Assembly: GCA_012656075.1 (NCBI GenBank) | Contig: JAAKBF010000324.1 | Coordinates: 620,001-684,000, forward strand | Direction: 5' to 3' | DNA from: Phytophthora hibernalis | Lineage: Eukaryota > Oomycota > Peronosporomycetes > Peronosporales > Peronosporaceae | DNA length: 64,000 nucleotides | The notes under the pieces: model-generated | Databases searched by the model: none | Told to the model about the DNA's origin: nothing | What the model saw: the letters and a program-made list of their open reading frames with translations, nothing else | Shown: one piece after another, positions 56,247 to 64,000 of the stretch | Position numbering within the stretch: the stretch's first letter is position 1 | How the letters are laid out: each line of letters begins with the position of its first letter | Program-made: the position numbers and the translations under genes

Positions 56247-57984
56247 CTAAGACCACCAGAAGCTCACGGAAAAGCTGGTAGAGAGCGACTTGACGTAGTG
56301 CCAATACTGGGGAGGGATGTACAGCATCTCCCCTTCGTGCAGGGCGCACTCGACATATTTCGCGTGACGGAACTCGGGGAACTGCTTGTTGTCCGGGGTT
56401 TCCACCTGCACTTGACTCGTATTTGACAGTAAACCTTCAATTGGATAGAGCTTTTCGCTTTCCTCCGGTGCGTACAGCCTGATGTACTTGGTGCCTACAA
56501 CCTGGCAGAGCACGTTGTCTTTCGGGTCGAAATGCAGCGGCGATACGGTGCCACCGGACCGAACCAACTGTTGATGGTGATGTCTTCGTCCTCTTCACCC
56601 TCTGAGTCTTCAATACGCTGCACGGTACAGTAGTCCGGCGTAATAATGTCGAGCCCCAACGTTGGGATCTATTCATCAAACACAAAATACGCCTCAACCA
56701 CTATCGTGGACAGCAAACCATGCAGCCCGACGAACCTGGTCAAAAAGTCGGTGCTGCGCCAAGTATCCCAGCTTTTTGGCGAGGTAGGATCTACTCCCTC
56801 CTTGCTTTTCATTCGAGCCGGGATAATATGCTGATCCAGAAACTCGTTCAGAGTCATGAGCTCTTGGCCCCAGTCATCCCCAAGTAGCTCGAGCCCACCT
56901 GCCAAAGCACACATATCAGTCTTATGCCACAAATCTTACTAGAAACTCTGGCCGCACCTCCACAGGCACCGTTCGCTGCCCAGCCACTCGACGGAGGTAC
57001 TGCATGTCCTTCCACGCTCGATCGGGGCCCGCAGCGCGACCAAGGGCCGGCCAGAACTCCATCGCGCCTGTGATAATCACAGGCTCACTACTCACAACCC
57101 TTTGTCAGAAAGAAAGACCCAGCCAGCAACAGCTCCACAACCCACTCACTTTTGCAACATCACATTGCGTCGGAACTCCTCGAGCGTCGGCATTTCGAGT
57201 CTCCGAACGGGGAACGTCAGCTTCGGCGCGTCCACATCGTCGCCCACGCGCTGCTCCAGCCTAGGCTTCTACACACAACAACCATGAGCACCATTGTACA
57301 TTACAATGCAATACCCAGGCCAAAGCAACTTGAAGTGCACCTTGAAGCGCTTGAAGCACGGCCGCCATCGCATGACACGCAACGCGTTAAGCATCAGACC
57401 ACCGAAAAACGCAATAAAGACCATCCAACTGGCCGCAAATTAGCGCCAATTGCACCAATTCGCACCGACATTTGCGTCTCCGCCTGTTGCTCGATACTCG
57501 CGATCAGCGCGTGGGTCTCGCGCGGCGCCAGCGGCCCTGCCATCATAAGACACTGACGCATAATCAGCTTTTGGCACACGTCACAGATGTCTAAAACCCG
57601 GCATAAAACCACGCGAGCCTCCGTAAAACGCACCATGTCCAGCATGCGCAGGCACTCCGCGGACTGCTGGCGCGCGAGTAAGCAGCGCGCTTGATACACG
57701 CTAGCGACTCCGAAGGCCTGGCGCCAACCAGGAAGTACGCGCTTCCAGCTGCCGCAGTGCAACTTCTCCCAGCAGCGCGCGTAGGCCTCACTCGTCAGCG
57801 CCTCCAGCTCCTGATCCTCCGAATTAGCCGCGCGCAGCAGCAAGTCCGAGACAGCAGCGCCGCCCATGTCGCGAAGATCTGATGCAAAATACAATGTACA
57901 CCTCGTCAACAAAATCTGCGCTTGGGAGTTTTACGCGCACGTACGCTGCAGGAAACCCGGGTCCATGGGCCTTTGAAGCTCCAT
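56247..57984 (-). CDS. KDM8: KDM8/JMJD5-type JmjC oxygenase, multi-exon, with one in-frame stop
   Basis: Exon 1 (57945-57984, MELQRPMDPGFLQ) is followed by a 66-bp intron (57879-57944) and the JMJD5-like N-terminal helical region (ARCWEKLHCGSWKRVLPGWR). Later blocks are near 57150-57280 (PKLTFPVRRLETPTLEEF), 57000-57090 (WPALGRAAGPDRAWKDMQYL) and 56247-56930. The JmjC core has SPLHFDPKDN (His and Asp iron ligands) and IPPQYWHYVKSLSTSFSVSF (second His). A one-base deficit near 56554-56557 interrupts INSWFGP and GGTVSPL. In addition FVFDE is followed by TAG in frame (minus strand, about 56668-56670), a base substitution rather than an indel. JMJD5 proteins are 2-oxoglutarate/Fe(II) arginyl hydroxylases. 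The gene may be inactive if the stop is real. Confidence 0.82.
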
Positions 57985-58191
57985 TTTAGTAGCTAATTCG
58001 TCGATGTCATTTCCCCGTTTTAGTGTCCTCGTCCAGCATCCAATCCCGGCGTTTACTTGCCCATCCCCATCATACATTACCCAAGTCACGTTGGAACCAA
58101 CGTGAACGGGGCGAGGGTTGCACCTGCTGCTTACGTCCTCATTAACGATTTAGCGTCAAAGGGCTCACGTCCCCACCTCACGCTCGGAAGA
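57985..58191. promoter_or_regulatory. divergent promoter region between KDM8-type gene and folylpolyglutamate synthase
   Basis: A 207-bp intergenic space separates two divergent start codons (57984 minus, 58192 plus). Both genes must use it as their promoter region. No unambiguous element is visible. Confidence 0.5.
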
Positions 58192-59878
58192 TGGCGCTGC
58201 GCAGACGAAGCTCTGAGGCCGCGCGCTGGCAGCTGTTGCGCTCGTACACGGCGCTGTCCCGCGCGCAGTTCCGCCAGGCGCCGCCCCCGCCGCCTTCGCG
58301 CGCTGCGAGCCTCTGACCACGGCCGCTTCCGGTGTTCTGGCCACGCCCGCGGGCGCCAACTCGCTGCTGCTGGACAGCGCGCGCTTCATGTCGCAGCGGC
58401 CGACGCGCAGCAGTGACAAGAAGCACGAGAGCAAGGCCGCCGCCACCTCCGCGCACTACGAGGAGCTGCTGCAGCGTCTGTACCAGGTGAACCGCTTCTC
58501 GGCCGTCAAGCTCGGGCTCGAGAACATGCAGAAGCTCAACGCAGCGTTCGGAGACCCGGCGTCGCAGTTCGAGATCGTCCACGTTGCCGGCACGAACGGC
58601 AAGGGATCGGTGTCCTTCAAAGTGGCCAAGGCGCTCGAGCGCTCGGGACTCAAGACGGGGTTGTTCGTGTCCCCGCACGTCTCGTGCTTCCGAGAGCGCG
58701 TGCAGATCAACGGCAAACTCATGACGGAGAGCGAGACATGCGAGGCGCTGTCCGAGATCTTCAACATCAGCGCGCAGCTGCGGATCCCCGCGACCTTCTT
58801 CGAGATTACGACGATGCTGGCCTTCATGCACTTCGCCAAGCAGGGCGTGGACTGCGTGGTGCTGGAGACGGGGCTCGGTGGTCGACTGGACTCGACAAAC
58901 ATTGTCACGCCGGCACTGTCTGTGATCACGTCTATCGGCATGGACCACATGCGCATTCTGGGCAACACGCGCGACGCCATTGCACGCGAGAAGGCGGGCA
59001 TTATCAAACCCAATGTGCCGGTCGTGGTGGGACCCAACACGCCTGTACATGTGATGGTGGAGTTTGCGGCACGGAACAACGCCCCGCTAGTGAGAGTGCC
59101 CCTGCACGCGGACTTTAAAGAAGATTACAACGCCGAGAACACAGCCATCGCCCGCGAGACCTGCAGGCAGCTCAATGCACTGCACGCTTTGCAGACTGGC
59201 GATATTCGTACACCTAAAAGCTGTGCGTGGATTTGACGAGTGAGCGCGTGAATGCGGCGCTCGAATCGAGACCTCCGTGCCGGTTCCAGGTACTGCACGT
59301 GATGCGTCCGAACTCGAAGGAGCGCAAGGTCTCAGTGGTGCTGGACGTGGCGCACAACCCGCAGGCTGTCGACAGGCTGGTCGGATTGCTGCACAAGCAG
59401 TTCCCAGACAAGAAGTTCCGGTTCGTGTGCGGCTTCTCAGCCGACAAGGCCATCAACAAAGTGCTGGACAAGATCACAGACGTGGTCCGCGAGAGCCACC
59501 CGGACGAGAGCGACGAGGAGCTGCAGGAGCACATCCACTTAGTGAAGGCCAACCACGCGCGGGGCGTCACTGGAAGAGATCAACCTGGCATTGGCAAACG
59601 CCAGCATTCATGGCGAGGAGAAGCGCGAGTACGAGAGCATCTCAAGCATCAAGGAGGGCGTCGACGTCGCCTTGGCCGCGTCACGCGCTTCTTCCGACGA
59701 CGAAGTAGTCGTCGTATGCGGTAGTGTGTTCCTCATGGCTGAAGCGCGCCAGGCTCTCGGACTCAAGGAGCCGATCGACAGCGCCGAGCTCAATGCAGTC
59801 GCGGGCTCACACATGTCGACTCCCGAGAGCCGCCGAGCCGCCGCCGAGCAGGAAGCCGAGGTTGCCGCTGCGACTTGA
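58192..59878 (+). CDS. folylpolyglutamate synthase/dihydrofolate synthase (FolC family), with apparent frameshifts
   Basis: The main frame opens at an ATG at 58388. Motifs: VAGTNGKGSVSFKVAKALER (P-loop), SPHVSCFRERVQINGK, LETGLGGRLDSTNIV and GMDHMRILGNTRDAIAREKA in the Mur-ligase-like ATP domain; after a break near 59215-59250, RPPCRFQVLH and VLDVAHNPQAVDRL; after a two-base deficit near 59560-59566, LALANASIHGEEKREYES and VVVCGSVFLMAEARQALGL. The enzyme adds glutamate to folates. A possible longer start at 58192 encodes MALRRRSSEAARWQLLRSYT, Arg/Ser-rich as in a mitochondrial targeting peptide, but needs a frame shift near 58275. Folate polyglutamates are the substrate of the MetE-type enzyme at 24.8 kb. 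Confidence 0.88.
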
Positions 59879-60185
59879 TTGTTGCCATGTCCAGTGCCGT
59901 TAGTGTAGGAAAACTCAATTATTATCACGGAAATCAAAGACAGGGGGCATGACTTCTCGCAGCATTTTAACAGGGAAGTTCGATGCGGTGTTCGCCATCA
60001 AACTGATGAGTCCAAGAAGTTTTTGACTGAGATCGGAGCGTTCAAGTAGATTATTAAGCGCGGGACTGGGTAACATCTACGGCGATATGAACGAGGACGA
60101 AGACGTGGACACGTTCAGTCGGATTCCGACGACAGCCACCTGCATCATGCCGAAGACGATAAGATAGACAAGGTTGAGTGAAAAT
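59879..60185. other. intergenic, weak coding-like scrap
   Basis: 59970-60170 reads in pieces as acidic short peptides without a recognised domain. No start or intron signals. It ends at the boundary of the coiled-coil repeat. Confidence 0.4.
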
Positions 60186-61382
60186 GCCTAATCGTTTAAA
60201 TAAATACTAGTCTGCACTACGACACGTACGTAAAATGAAAACTTGTCTTGGGGGCCTGAAGCAGCAGAGGTGGCACAGCACACGGGGAAGCATCGGGCGC
60301 ACCACTCCATGCCCAGAAGCTTTCGACGCTTGAGCGTAGCACGCAGAGAGAAATGAGTCTCTGCGGGCGAGAAAGGAGAGTGATGGGTCTCCTCCTCGCC
60401 TGCCACCACCGCGTCCTTCCGCTCCCGGCGCTGCTGCATCTGCGTCGACGCTCGCGAGGGGTTGCACGAGGTCTACCGTAGACTCTACGTCCTGTCCGCA
60501 GCGTCCTTCCAACACTCGTCGCACTGCTTCTTCTGCGCTGACATGCCCTTGTTCACCCAGGAGGAGCAGCCCGTTGACGTCACCGTCATCATCACGCTCG
60601 GCTTGGGCTGCTTGGGCTGCTGCTGGGTGGGGATGCCGCTGAAGAGGGCGGAGGTCCCTTCCACGGCGTAGTCTACCGGCTTGCGCGTCATCTCTTCAGT
60701 GGTCGTGGGGCTGTCCGTCGATCGACAGCCCTCCTGCGTGCCCAGCCCCTTCGTCTCCTGCAGCATAACCTTGAGTCTGCTGTAAGCGGCCTCGGCCGTC
60801 TCCGCTCTCTTCCACAGCGCCTTGACCGCGCCGCGGAGTACCAAACACTCCTTCCCGTACTGCTGCATCTCGTATTGGGCCTCTGCGAGCTTGTTGGTGA
60901 GGTCCTTCCTGACCTCCTCCGTGGCCTGCTTGTTCTTGGCCAGGGTCTCTTCTTGCCGATGTAGGATGGCCTTGAACGCGCGGACCTCACGCTTGTGCTT
61001 CCTCTTGGTCTGGCGCAGCTCCGCGGCGAGCAGCTCGTTCTCCTCCGCGAGAAGCTGCTTGGCGTTCTTCGCGATGAGCAGCTGGATGGCCTGCGCCGCC
61101 ACCTTCTCCTCCAGCAACGAGACGGTCTCCTCGTGCATCGCCGCGACTTTCTGCGCGTGCTTCTTCTGCGCGAGTCGGCGGGTGGTGTAGCTGTTCTGCA
61201 TGGTCGAGTCATTCAGCGTGGTCGAGTCCTGCATGGTCGAGTCATTCAGCGTGGTCGAGTCCTGCATGGTCGATTCGTTCTGCATGGTGGGCGAGTCGTC
61301 CTGCATGGTGGTCGAGGAGTCGAGTCGGATGTTAGTTTCTGGTTGCTGGTCGTGCGCTCCAGGTCCGATTCGAGAATGAGCT
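60186..61382 (-). repeat. dispersed coiled-coil-ORF repeat, copy B (most complete ORF)
   Basis: Inverted relative to copy A at 9018-10942. Shared outer ends are AGCTCATTCTCGAATCGGA (at 61382, minus strand) and AAACGATTAGGCATT (at about 60186). The copy includes the full ORF at 60485-61306 and about 300 bp downstream. Neither end shows an obvious terminal inverted repeat, long terminal repeat or poly-A tail, and I cannot see a target-site duplication, so the mechanism of spread is open. Confidence 0.8.
60485..61306 (-). CDS. 273-residue coiled-coil protein encoded by a dispersed repeat, unknown function
   Basis: Residues 1-40 are Ser/Thr/Asp-rich with repeats of MQDSTTLNDS type (three variants); about 45-200 form long heptad-like helices rich in Ala, Glu, Lys and Leu (AEENELLAAELRQTKRKHKR; AEAQYEMQQYGKECLVLRGA). 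After that a Thr/Gly/Pro-rich tail closes in a short Cys-containing segment, QKKQCDECWKDAADRT, where CDEC could bind zinc with other Cys. No domain is recognised; resemblance to basic-leucine-zipper or structural coiled-coil proteins is only compositional. A stop-free frame in a transposed copy suggests recent spread or selection. Whether it is expressed is unknown. Confidence 0.6.
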   Translation of the reverse strand: MQDDSPTMQNESTMQDSTTLNDSTMQDSTTLNDSTMQNSYTTRRLAQKKHAQKVAAMHEETVSLLEEKVAAQAIQLLIAKNAKQLLAEENELLAAELRQTKRKHKREVRAFKAILHRQEETLAKNKQATEEVRKDLTNKLAEAQYEMQQYGKECLVLRGAVKALWKRAETAEAAYSRLKVMLQETKGLGTQEGCRSTDSPTTTEEMTRKPVDYAVEGTSALFSGIPTQQQPKQPKPSVMMTVTSTGCSSWVNKGMSAQKKQCDECWKDAADRT

Positions 61383-61424
61383 CAAATCGGCCAAAGGCGC
61401 GAACGAATTCGGAATTAGTGAGAA

Positions 61425-61680
61425 TTAAGAAATTACTGAGACATCCTCGAGAATGTTTGAGGTTGATGTTCGAGCCGCGTCTCTTGTAATCTGTGGTGCG
61501 GCGCTGGTGAGCCACACGCAGCATATCTTTATCTGCGGTCGTGATTTTCCAGAGCCCATGAAGTGGTTGGCCGAGTGATTCGCCACGTTGGCCGCGTCGA
61601 TCATCTCGCTCGGCAAGTATACCTGCGCGCGTGGAAGTTCATCCCGGACATCGATCAAGAGGACGCTCGTCGCCAAGGAG
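61425..61680 (-). other. short coding-like stretch upstream of the coiled-coil repeat
   Basis: ELPRAQVYLPSEMIDAANVA reads in the minus strand but lacks a recognisable family and sits beside the repeat boundary. It may be retrotransposon debris. Confidence 0.25.
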
Positions 61681-61782
61681 GTGTAGGAAGGTGCTCAAAT
61701 AGTGCAGGCATAGATGCATATCAAACATTGGTTCCGTTCGTGTGCATTTATTGTTTCAAGTAAAACGTTGACGTTTTTCTGA

Positions 61783-62445
61783 TTAAATAACTTGCTTCCT
61801 ACCGGTTTTCGCAGTTCCTGGCGTTCTACAATCCGGTGCTTGAATGCCCTCGTTCATCATGTTCTGATAGTTGGTGAATTCGCTGCGGTTGTTGCGCAGT
61901 GTGCCGACCGTCTTGATGGAGGCCTGCAGCTCCTTCAGGTGGGCGGCAGGTGCTGGTTGGACTGGAGCTGCGGCGTCAGCACCACAGGTAGCGGCATCGG
62001 TAGGCGCTGAAGCGGCCGAAGCAGCAGCAGGAGCAGCAGGAGGAGAGGCCGCGCCCTTCACGCCCAGCTACGCCTCCACAGACGCTGTCGAAGAGGTCTG
62101 GACGTGCCACGACGACGAAGAAGGCGGGCCTCTTTTCGACGTGGTCCATCACGTTGGAGGACCGCAAGAACAAGTTCGAGAACGAGCTGATCTATCGGTG
62201 CTTCCACGCGCGCCAACAGCTGCCTCCCGCCCAGTTCGCGATCCTGGTCATTGCGGTCGATGCGGACAAGTGCTCGCTGCTGCGAGTGTTCGCTGACAAC
62301 GAACAGGGTGACATGAAAAGTCTGCGAGTTATACGGGCCTGTCGTCGCTGGATCACCACCGGCCAGGCGATGAAGAGAGCTCGGATGAAGAAGTCTGCCA
62401 CGAGTCCTTCTGCGTCGTGGGCCATGGCGCAGAATCGTGGTTAAT
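61783..62445. other. uncertain gene region with competing readings on both strands
   Basis: Minus strand 61783-62061 encodes an Ala/Pro-rich stretch then HLKELQASIKTVGTLRNNRS. Plus strand 62154-62444 encodes EDRKNKFENELIYRCFHARQ, followed by AILVIAVDADKCSLLRVFAD. Both look protein-like, but no domain is recognised and no intron pair convincingly joins either to a partner. At least one is probably an exon of a real gene. Confidence 0.3.
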
Positions 62446-62858
62446 ATGGAGCTGGTGACGGATGCATGGCTACGGTGGAGGAGCGCAGTGTAAAGTTTAG
62501 CTGGAGCCCATATCAACGGCCATGGGCCCGCAGGGTCTCGTGGCGCTCCCTCGTTCCACCGCGATGTATATTTGAGTAGCTGCTGTACCAGTATCACTGC
62601 CCGATATGCCGCGCGAAGGTAGGTCCGCACGCCATGCCCAACGACGCGTGTCCGAAGAATCCGAAGAAACAGGATGTCGTCCCTGAACAAGTTGCAGCGC
62701 ACGTTGCAGTTGATGCAATCATTGCGACACGCGGCCGGAATGAATGTCCCTCCATTTCATCCAATCGCAGTGCGTCTTGCACCGCTTCACCTTGCTCCAC
62801 GTCACAACCCAAAAAGATCTCAAGGCAACAAGTGACCGACTAGCAAGACTGACAGACA
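62446..62858. other. 5' flank of PA28 gene, no supported gene
   Basis: Short ORFs on both strands, none with a recognised domain. The last 50 bp lead into the PA28 start (GACAGACAATGGACG). Confidence 0.4.
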
Positions 62859-63590
62859 ATGGACGCATACAAGAAGACAGTGACGGACGCGGGCACCGCG
62901 CTACTCGCGGACCTGCCGCAGCGCGTGACGCAGGTGCACGCGCTCGTGCAGCAGCACGCGGCCGAGCGCGCGCCTTCCGCCGTGCGCGCCAAGTTCGCGC
63001 AGGCGGTTTTGGCGGCGCCCGCTGCCGTGAGCTCCAACGGCGACGTGCAGAGTCTGCTGGGCGTCGCGGCGGACGAAGTGGCCCGTCTGTTGAGCGACAT
63101 CCAGCAGCTGCAGCTTTGGATCCAGCTGCAGGTGCCCAAGGTCGAGGACGGCAACAACTTCGGCGTCGAGGTGCAGAAGTACGCGTTCGTGCAGCTGAAA
63201 GAGGCGCTGGACAAGTGGCAGAAGACGTGGGACTCGCTGGCCGACTACAGCTCGGCCCGCGCGGCCGCCGTCGAGAAGATCAACGCCAAGAAGAGCTCCG
63301 AGACGAGCACTACCACCACCACCACCTCCTCCAAGGGCGGTAAGGACGGAGACGAGGAGAAGAGCGTCACGGCCAAGGTGGACAAGCAGAGCAACGCCGG
63401 CGGCCAGGCAGCCGAAGACGCCATCGCCGCAGTCGTGGAGATCGATGTCAAGTGGTTCTTTAACCTGGTGCGCGCCCTCGAGGGCGTGCGCGACCAGTAC
63501 GCCGTCGTTTCCGACATTATCTCGAAGAACCAGGAGAAGATCGAGCTGCCGCGCGGCAAGAACGACCGTGCGGGCTTCAACATGTTCTAG
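62859..63590 (+). CDS. proteasome activator PA28/REG family protein
   Basis: 243 residues in one exon, the family's size. The N-terminal part is helical (about 1-120) with a REG-type helix (VARLLSDIQQLQLWIQLQVP). A Ser/Thr/Lys-rich insert (about 145-185) corresponds to the homolog-specific loop. The C-terminal part has the family signature DVKWFFNLVRALEGVRDQYA and ends IISKNQEKIELPRG, followed by a short tail. PA28 forms a heptameric ring on the 20S proteasome and opens its gate without ATP. The insert lacks an obvious nuclear signal, so PA28-gamma-like nuclear location cannot be claimed. Confidence 0.88.
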   Translation: MDAYKKTVTDAGTALLADLPQRVTQVHALVQQHAAERAPSAVRAKFAQAVLAAPAAVSSNGDVQSLLGVAADEVARLLSDIQQLQLWIQLQVPKVEDGNNFGVEVQKYAFVQLKEALDKWQKTWDSLADYSSARAAAVEKINAKKSSETSTTTTTTSSKGGKDGDEEKSVTAKVDKQSNAGGQAAEDAIAAVVEIDVKWFFNLVRALEGVRDQYAVVSDIISKNQEKIELPRGKNDRAGFNMF

Positions 63591-63775
63591 ACGCGGTGAA
63601 CAGGTGATGAAAACAGCTTGAATGGGCTCATAACCTGATTAAAGATATGGTAGAAGCAGAAGGCGCTCTCGATTCTTCGTGTCCAGGTGGCTTGGACGAG
63701 TTCCAGTACTCGTTCAAGTTTATTCAACATGGCCGAGTGAACTGCGAGAGTTGACAACCAGTCAAGGATTAAGAA

Positions 63776-64000
63776 ATGTCGGCGTTTCGGAAGCTAATTG
63801 CGGGGTAAGAACTGCATGTGATACCTGCCTTCGCCTCTCATGGGCGTTATTGCTGTTGTCTTTTGCTATTATGGTACTTTATTTTTGCTGCACCTAGGTT
63901 GCGATTCGCCCTTGCGTGTCCTCGCGTGTCCATGATGTCCTCGGTGTCTTCGCCAAGGAAAGCAAACGCTGGGAATGGATCGATGCTGCGGCTGCACCCT
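63776..64000 (+). CDS. start of an unidentified gene, cut by the window edge
   Basis: Exon 1 (63776-63804) encodes MSAFRKLIAG; a 93-bp intron (63805-63897, donor GTAAGA, acceptor CACCTAG) leads to an exon continuing LRFALACPRVSMMSSVSS to the edge. Phases agree. The Arg/Ser/Ala-rich, acid-free N-terminus could be a mitochondrial targeting peptide. The protein is not identifiable from 44 residues. Confidence 0.6.

Noticed and set aside
58178..59050. 290-codon minus-strand His/Arg-rich frame
   Set aside because: Antisense of the FolC-family gene; no domain.
1..64000. CRISPR arrays, riboswitches, bacterial-type operons, tRNA or rRNA genes
   Set aside because: None seen; the sequence is eukaryotic with spliceosomal introns, and no tRNA-like A and B boxes stood out on reading.

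Overview
The window looks like nuclear DNA of an oomycete, most likely Phytophthora or a close relative. The grounds are: short introns of about 57-95 bp with GTRNGT-like donors and CTAAC-like branch points; a START protein ending in a FYVE-type zinc finger; an elicitin-like secreted protein; a full-size PDR-type ABCG transporter; a long IP3 receptor; BBS7 and TBCCD1 (flagellated cells); and dense Gypsy and hAT debris. I recognise no tRNA or rRNA.

Layout. 1-1.1 kb: a broken acidic ORF. 1.3-9.0 kb: Gypsy retrotransposon debris in which an integrase block on the minus strand sits head-to-head with gag, protease, RT and part of RNase H on the plus strand. 9.0-10.9 kb: one copy of a dispersed repeat carrying a coiled-coil ORF, itself split by a 1.17-kb terminal-inverted-repeat element. 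11.0-18.3 kb: a gene-rich island (AFG2 AAA ATPase, PH-domain protein, START-FYVE protein, plant-cysteine-oxidase/ADO-type dioxygenase, ribosomal protein eL30). 18.5-21.5 kb: a gene graveyard with a duplicated 5' half of TBCCD1 and fragments of an elicitin-like gene, a LarB-like gene, a membrane protein and an ABCG transporter. 21.8-29.0 kb: intact TBCCD1, cobalamin-independent methionine synthase, a duplicated 3' scrap of that synthase, and the elicitin-like gene. 30.6-32.7 kb: a truncated hAT transposase and a GDT1-type cation transporter with an EF-hand. 32.8-44.8 kb: the IP3 receptor. 45.3-46.3 kb: a four-exon gene of unknown function. 47.0-48.6 kb: a second hAT transposase. 49.4-59.9 kb: the ABCG transporter, BBS7, a KDM8/JMJD5-type JmjC protein and a folylpolyglutamate/dihydrofolate synthase. 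60.2-61.4 kb: the second, inverted copy of the coiled-coil repeat. 62.9-63.6 kb: proteasome activator PA28. 63.8-64.0 kb: the start of one more gene, cut by the window edge.

A striking general feature is that many conserved single-copy genes are broken only by one-nucleotide deficits, usually in a run of 3-5 identical bases, and adding one base restores family homology. This points to systematic indel error in the assembly rather than gene death, so those loci are annotated as one gene each. The transposon-derived segments and the 18.5-21.5 kb fragments are decayed in other ways (truncation, missing domains, foreign inserts) and are called pseudogenes.

There are no operons; the genes act separately. 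Common themes are cilium/centrosome biology (BBS7, TBCCD1), calcium and ion handling (IP3 receptor, GDT1 with EF-hand), one-carbon and methionine metabolism (methionine synthase, folate polyglutamylation), oxygen-dependent Fe(II) enzymes (cysteine oxidase, JmjC protein) and ribosome/proteasome function (eL30, AFG2, PA28).
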